Shown here: positions 4,955-7,740 of the stretch, piece by piece
Layout of the letters: each line of letters begins with the position of its first letter
Position numbering within the stretch: position 1 is the first letter of the stretch
Origin: Chloroflexota bacterium
Lineage (GTDB): Bacteria > Chloroflexota > Anaerolineae > Anaerolineales > UBA4823
DNA length: 7,740 bases
Assembly: GCA_030669775.1 (NCBI GenBank)
Contig: DAOVCZ010000085.1
Coordinates: 1 to 7,740 of the forward strand
Direction: 5' to 3'
Notes under the pieces: model-generated
What the model saw: only the letters and a program-made list of their open reading frames with translations
What the model was told of the DNA's origin: nothing
The model's database searches: none
Translations under genes and position numbers: made by a program

Positions 4955-6697
4955 TTAAAATTCGCCCACATCTGCAATTCGCAGGCGTTCGATGGCTATC
5001 AAACCACCAGCGGCAACCACCATTAGGATCGTGCTCAATGCCATCGCTTGACCGTAGTTAATTGCACCTGGTTGGGAAATGAAACGATAAATCACCAACG
5101 GGATGGTTGGATATTCAGGTCGGGAGATTAGCGCTGTAGCTCCAAATTCTCCAAGCGAGATTGTGAAGGCAAAAGTTGCCGCAACGATTAATGCTCTTCC
5201 AATCAGCGGTAGATCCACATTTCGAAAGACGTGTCCTGGTGAAGCACCTAACGTCGCCGCGGCTTGCCTCAAACGTGGTTGAATGCTGCGCAGCGCTGGT
5301 GTCAAACTGCGGACAACAAATGGAAATGCAACCAGGGTATGGGCAATTGGCACCAGGATAGGGGATGCCCGCAGATCGAAGGGAGGCCGATTCAACGCAA
5401 TGATGAATCCCAAACCCAGGGTAACCGCAGAAGTACCAAGGGGAAGCATGAGAACCGGGTCCAGAAACCTGTTGAGTGATAATCCCGAATGGCGGGTGAG
5501 CGCCCAGGCAGCTGGAATTCCGATTGCCAGGGCAAGGATTACCGTAACTGCCGCATATGCCAGGGAAATACCAATCGCTGTCGTTGGAGGGACATAGAAC
5601 AGTGAGCTGCGCCGGTTGATAGATAGCTCCCGGTAAAAATCAACGGTAAAACCGGGAGATTCTACGACCCGCTCTCCGCGCTCAGGTTCAAATCGTGCAA
5701 AAGATCTCATCGCCAGAGCAAGCAGCGGGGTAATAAGGATAACCATTAAAGTGATTATCACCACACCCGCAAAAAGTCTGCTCCGCCAGGTTGTCAGTCT
5801 CTTTTGTGTAAATCGGCGAGAGCGTAATTGCAGCGGTCGAGTTAATTTCCTGCTTAATCGGGTATAGATGATCGTCATTGCCAAAGTACAGCCCAGCTGC
5901 AAGAGAGAGAGCACGGCAGCTAGAGGTAAATTAAATAGACTTATGGTTTGGTAGTAAATCTCCACCTCTAATGTAGCAAAATGAGGTCCTCCAAGGATCA
6001 AAATCACGCCGAAGGATGTGAAATCGAAGATGAATACCAGTAGAGCTGCAGCGGTTATCGCTGGACCGATTAGCGGTAGGGTGACCTTGAAAAAGGTTTC
6101 TGTCCGGTTCGCGCCGAGAGTCCTGGCGGCCTGGTTTAGGCGTGGATCGATATGCGACCAGAAATCCCCGACCATGCGGAGAACAATGGTGGTATTGTAA
6201 AAGATGTGGGCGAGGAGAATTGCGTAAATGGTATTCGTGAGATGAATGGGAGCTGCGTTGAGGCCAAAGATTCTCATCGCCGCCAAATTCAGCCAGCCGC
6301 GCGGTCCCAATAAAGCATAGAACGCTGCGGCAACCACCACGGTCGGAATCACGAAGGGAACCGTAGATAATGCTTGAAACAGTGATTTACCTCGAAATTC
6401 GTAGCGAGCGAGCAGATAAGCCCCGGGTAAGCCGATGGCCAATGTCAGCAGTGTTGAAAGAGCAGCCTGCCAGATGGTAAACCAGAGAACCTGGCGCACA
6501 GACTCTGATTGAATTGCCTCGAAGAATGGTGCCGCAATTCCAGAATCTCCGCGTTCAAAACTGGTCTTTAATATGCTGCCAAGAGGGAAGAAATAAAAGA
6601 TCCCCAGGAAGACAAGTGGCAGTAACCACAAAAGTCCGAATGTGATTGACTGCCGAAAGCTTATCTCTTTCCAGGAAATTCTACTCAACTGGTTCAA
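4955..6697 (-). CDS. thiP: ABC transporter permease, fused double-domain (ThiP/FbpB-like)
   Basis: This 580-residue permease forms the whole membrane channel in one chain, with about twelve hydrophobic spans in two homologous halves (roughly 20-280 and 305-570). Each half has the cytoplasmic EAA loop that docks on the ATPase: QAARTLGANRTETFFKVTLP (189-208) and QAAATLGASPGHVFRNVDLP (478-497). This fused layout is shared by ThiP and the iron permeases FbpB/SfuB, so the substrate cannot be told from this protein alone. E. coli ThiP is about 536 residues; the extra length here includes the basic inter-half linker around 280-305. The TTG start at 6697 overlaps the thiB stop as TTGA, pointing to translational coupling. 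An in-frame stop lies eight codons upstream and the next Met codon is far inside, so TTG is the likely start; a second TTG at codon 4 is the alternative. Confidence 0.88.
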   Translation of the reverse strand: MNQLSRISWKEISFRQSITFGLLWLLPLVFLGIFYFFPLGSILKTSFERGDSGIAAPFFEAIQSESVRQVLWFTIWQAALSTLLTLAIGLPGAYLLARYEFRGKSLFQALSTVPFVIPTVVVAAAFYALLGPRGWLNLAAMRIFGLNAAPIHLTNTIYAILLAHIFYNTTIVLRMVGDFWSHIDPRLNQAARTLGANRTETFFKVTLPLIGPAITAAALLVFIFDFTSFGVILILGGPHFATLEVEIYYQTISLFNLPLAAVLSLLQLGCTLAMTIIYTRLSRKLTRPLQLRSRRFTQKRLTTWRSRLFAGVVIITLMVILITPLLALAMRSFARFEPERGERVVESPGFTVDFYRELSINRRSSLFYVPPTTAIGISLAYAAVTVILALAIGIPAAWALTRHSGLSLNRFLDPVLMLPLGTSAVTLGLGFIIALNRPPFDLRASPILVPIAHTLVAFPFVVRSLTPALRSIQPRLRQAAATLGASPGHVFRNVDLPLIGRALIVAATFAFTISLGEFGATALISRPEYPTIPLVIYRFISQPGAINYGQAMALSTILMVVAAGGLIAIERLRIADVGEF

Positions 6698-7740
6698 CGC
6701 AATACAACCTGTGTCCAGTCATTGATCCAAGTCTCCCTGTTGGAAGCGATCTCTTCAGGGCTGACAAAAGCAGGATTCTCCGGAACAGCTAAATATTTTT
6801 CAAAGGTGTCATCTAACTGGGCATTCTCGTTTACTGGAAATACGAACATCTGCAGCGGGATTTCCTCTTGGAAAATCGGTGACAGCATGAAATCAATCCA
6901 TTTTTCAGCCAGATCACGATTTTGAGTCCCTTTGAGGATTCCGACAAACTCGATCTGTCGGAAACAGGCTCCGTCACTAACCACAGCTGCCGTGGGAGGT
7001 TCTTCGATTGGAGTTTCAGCATAAATCACCTCGAAAGGCGGGCTTGAGCCGTAAGAGACGACAATGGGTCGCGTTCCTCCAGAACGACTAAATTCCTGGT
7101 AATAGGCGATTTCCCAATCGTTGACCACAAGGACATTGTTCGCTACCAGGCCTTCCCAGTAATCCAGATAACCAGGATCCCCAAAATGACCAACAGTGGC
7201 TAGAAGAAATGCAAGACCAGGTGAAGAGGTGGCCGGATTTTCGACTACCAGCAGGTCATTAAATTGGGGATTGAGTAGATCTTCCAGATTTTGAGGTGGT
7301 TTAAGCCCATGATCATTAAAATAAGATACGTCGTAGTTTAGACAAACATCACCAAAATCAACAGGCAGTGCACCATACTGCGTGTCTAACTTGAAATCAT
7401 TCGGGATTTCGGATAGTAAGGGGGATTGGTAGGATTCAAAGATACCTTCTTCAAGTGCCCGGCTGAGGAAGGTGTTGTCCACTCCATAAAATACATCTGC
7501 CAAAGGTTTATCTTTAGCCAGGATTGCTTTATTTACCGAAGTGCCTGTATCGCCGGATTTGAGAAATTGAACCTCGACACCGTTCTCATCTTGAAATTTA
7601 TTCAATACTTCCTCAGAGATTGAGAATGAGTCGTGTGTCATAACAGTCAGTGTTCGGTCCTCAATTTTTTCTAGGCTTGTGGGAGTCCCACAAGCTGAGA
7701 TTAAAAGTATCACAACAAGAAATATTAATTTTGGGTTGAT
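6694..7740 (-). CDS. thiB: Thiamine ABC transporter substrate-binding lipoprotein, 5' incomplete
   Basis: The reading frame stays open to the right edge, so the true start lies outside; 348 residues are visible. Visible residues 4-17 are the end of a lipoprotein signal with lipobox I-S-A-C (Cys17), so the mature protein is tethered to the outer face of the membrane. A GTG at 7713 could be taken as the start but would cut the hydrophobic core to seven residues. ThiB-family features are LTVMTHDSFS (31-40), FLKSGDTGTSVNKAIL (59-74), ADVFYGVDNTFLSRAL (81-96), LPVDFGDVCLNYD (125-137), TSSPGLAFLL (171-180), VVSYGSSP (227-234) and the closing IPLQMFVFPV block (294-303). Cys133 and Cys259 (DGACFRQIEF) are placed as in related proteins of Gram-positive bacteria and may form a disulfide. 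As the first visible gene of the operon it should set substrate specificity: thiamine or its phosphates. Confidence 0.87.
   Translation of the reverse strand: MNPKLIFLVVILLISACGTPTSLEKIEDRTLTVMTHDSFSISEEVLNKFQDENGVEVQFLKSGDTGTSVNKAILAKDKPLADVFYGVDNTFLSRALEEGIFESYQSPLLSEIPNDFKLDTQYGALPVDFGDVCLNYDVSYFNDHGLKPPQNLEDLLNPQFNDLLVVENPATSSPGLAFLLATVGHFGDPGYLDYWEGLVANNVLVVNDWEIAYYQEFSRSGGTRPIVVSYGSSPPFEVIYAETPIEEPPTAAVVSDGACFRQIEFVGILKGTQNRDLAEKWIDFMLSPIFQEEIPLQMFVFPVNENAQLDDTFEKYLAVPENPAFVSPEEIASNRETWINDWTQVVLR

Noticed and set aside
5176..6200. Several + strand open frames of 60-104 codons opposite thiP
   Set aside because: All are antisense shadows of the permease, rich in Arg, Pro and Gly as expected from reverse-reading a hydrophobic gene.

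Overview
This window looks like an ordinary chromosomal segment of a Chloroflexota bacterium, most likely an Anaerolineae member. That assignment is an inference. It rests on the gene mix (a DUF3048 lipoprotein with a Thr/Pro-rich linker, DUF2085 and DUF4126 membrane proteins, a DUF402 protein and a lipoprotein-type thiamine ABC transporter) and on the moderate GC content. No IS element, integrase, phage gene, CRISPR array, tRNA or rRNA was seen. Coding density is high and no gene-free stretch reaches 300 bases; the longest gaps are about 110 bp.

Layout. Positions 1-155 hold the last 50 codons of pyrD (class 2 dihydroorotate dehydrogenase, + strand), which runs tail to tail into a DUF3048 lipoprotein gene (152-1381, -). 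The two stop codons share one CTAG. A 111-bp divergent region (1382-1492) carries two back-to-back sigma-70-type promoters. One reads left into the DUF3048 gene. The other reads right into a DUF2085 membrane protein gene (1493-2308), whose mRNA appears to be leaderless or nearly so. Two more membrane-protein genes follow on the + strand, DUF4126 (2357-2935) and a 67-residue single-span protein with four consecutive cysteines (2981-3184). These three probably form one transcription unit.

From 3274 onward everything is on the minus strand. A DUF402 gene (3274-3711) stands alone. It is preceded in the right half by a tightly packed three-gene ABC import operon transcribed right to left: thiB (substrate-binding lipoprotein, 5' end outside the window), thiP (double-domain permease, overlapping thiB by 4 nt) and thiQ (ATPase with a C-terminal TOBE-type extension).

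How the genes work together. ThiB should capture thiamine (or a thiamine phosphate) outside the cell, ThiP should form the whole channel as a single chain, and two ThiQ subunits should power uptake. The substrate call rests mainly on the thiamine-family character of ThiB. The DUF2085/DUF4126/small-protein cluster is the least understood part of the window. I found no clearly new system here, only several modest points worth a check.
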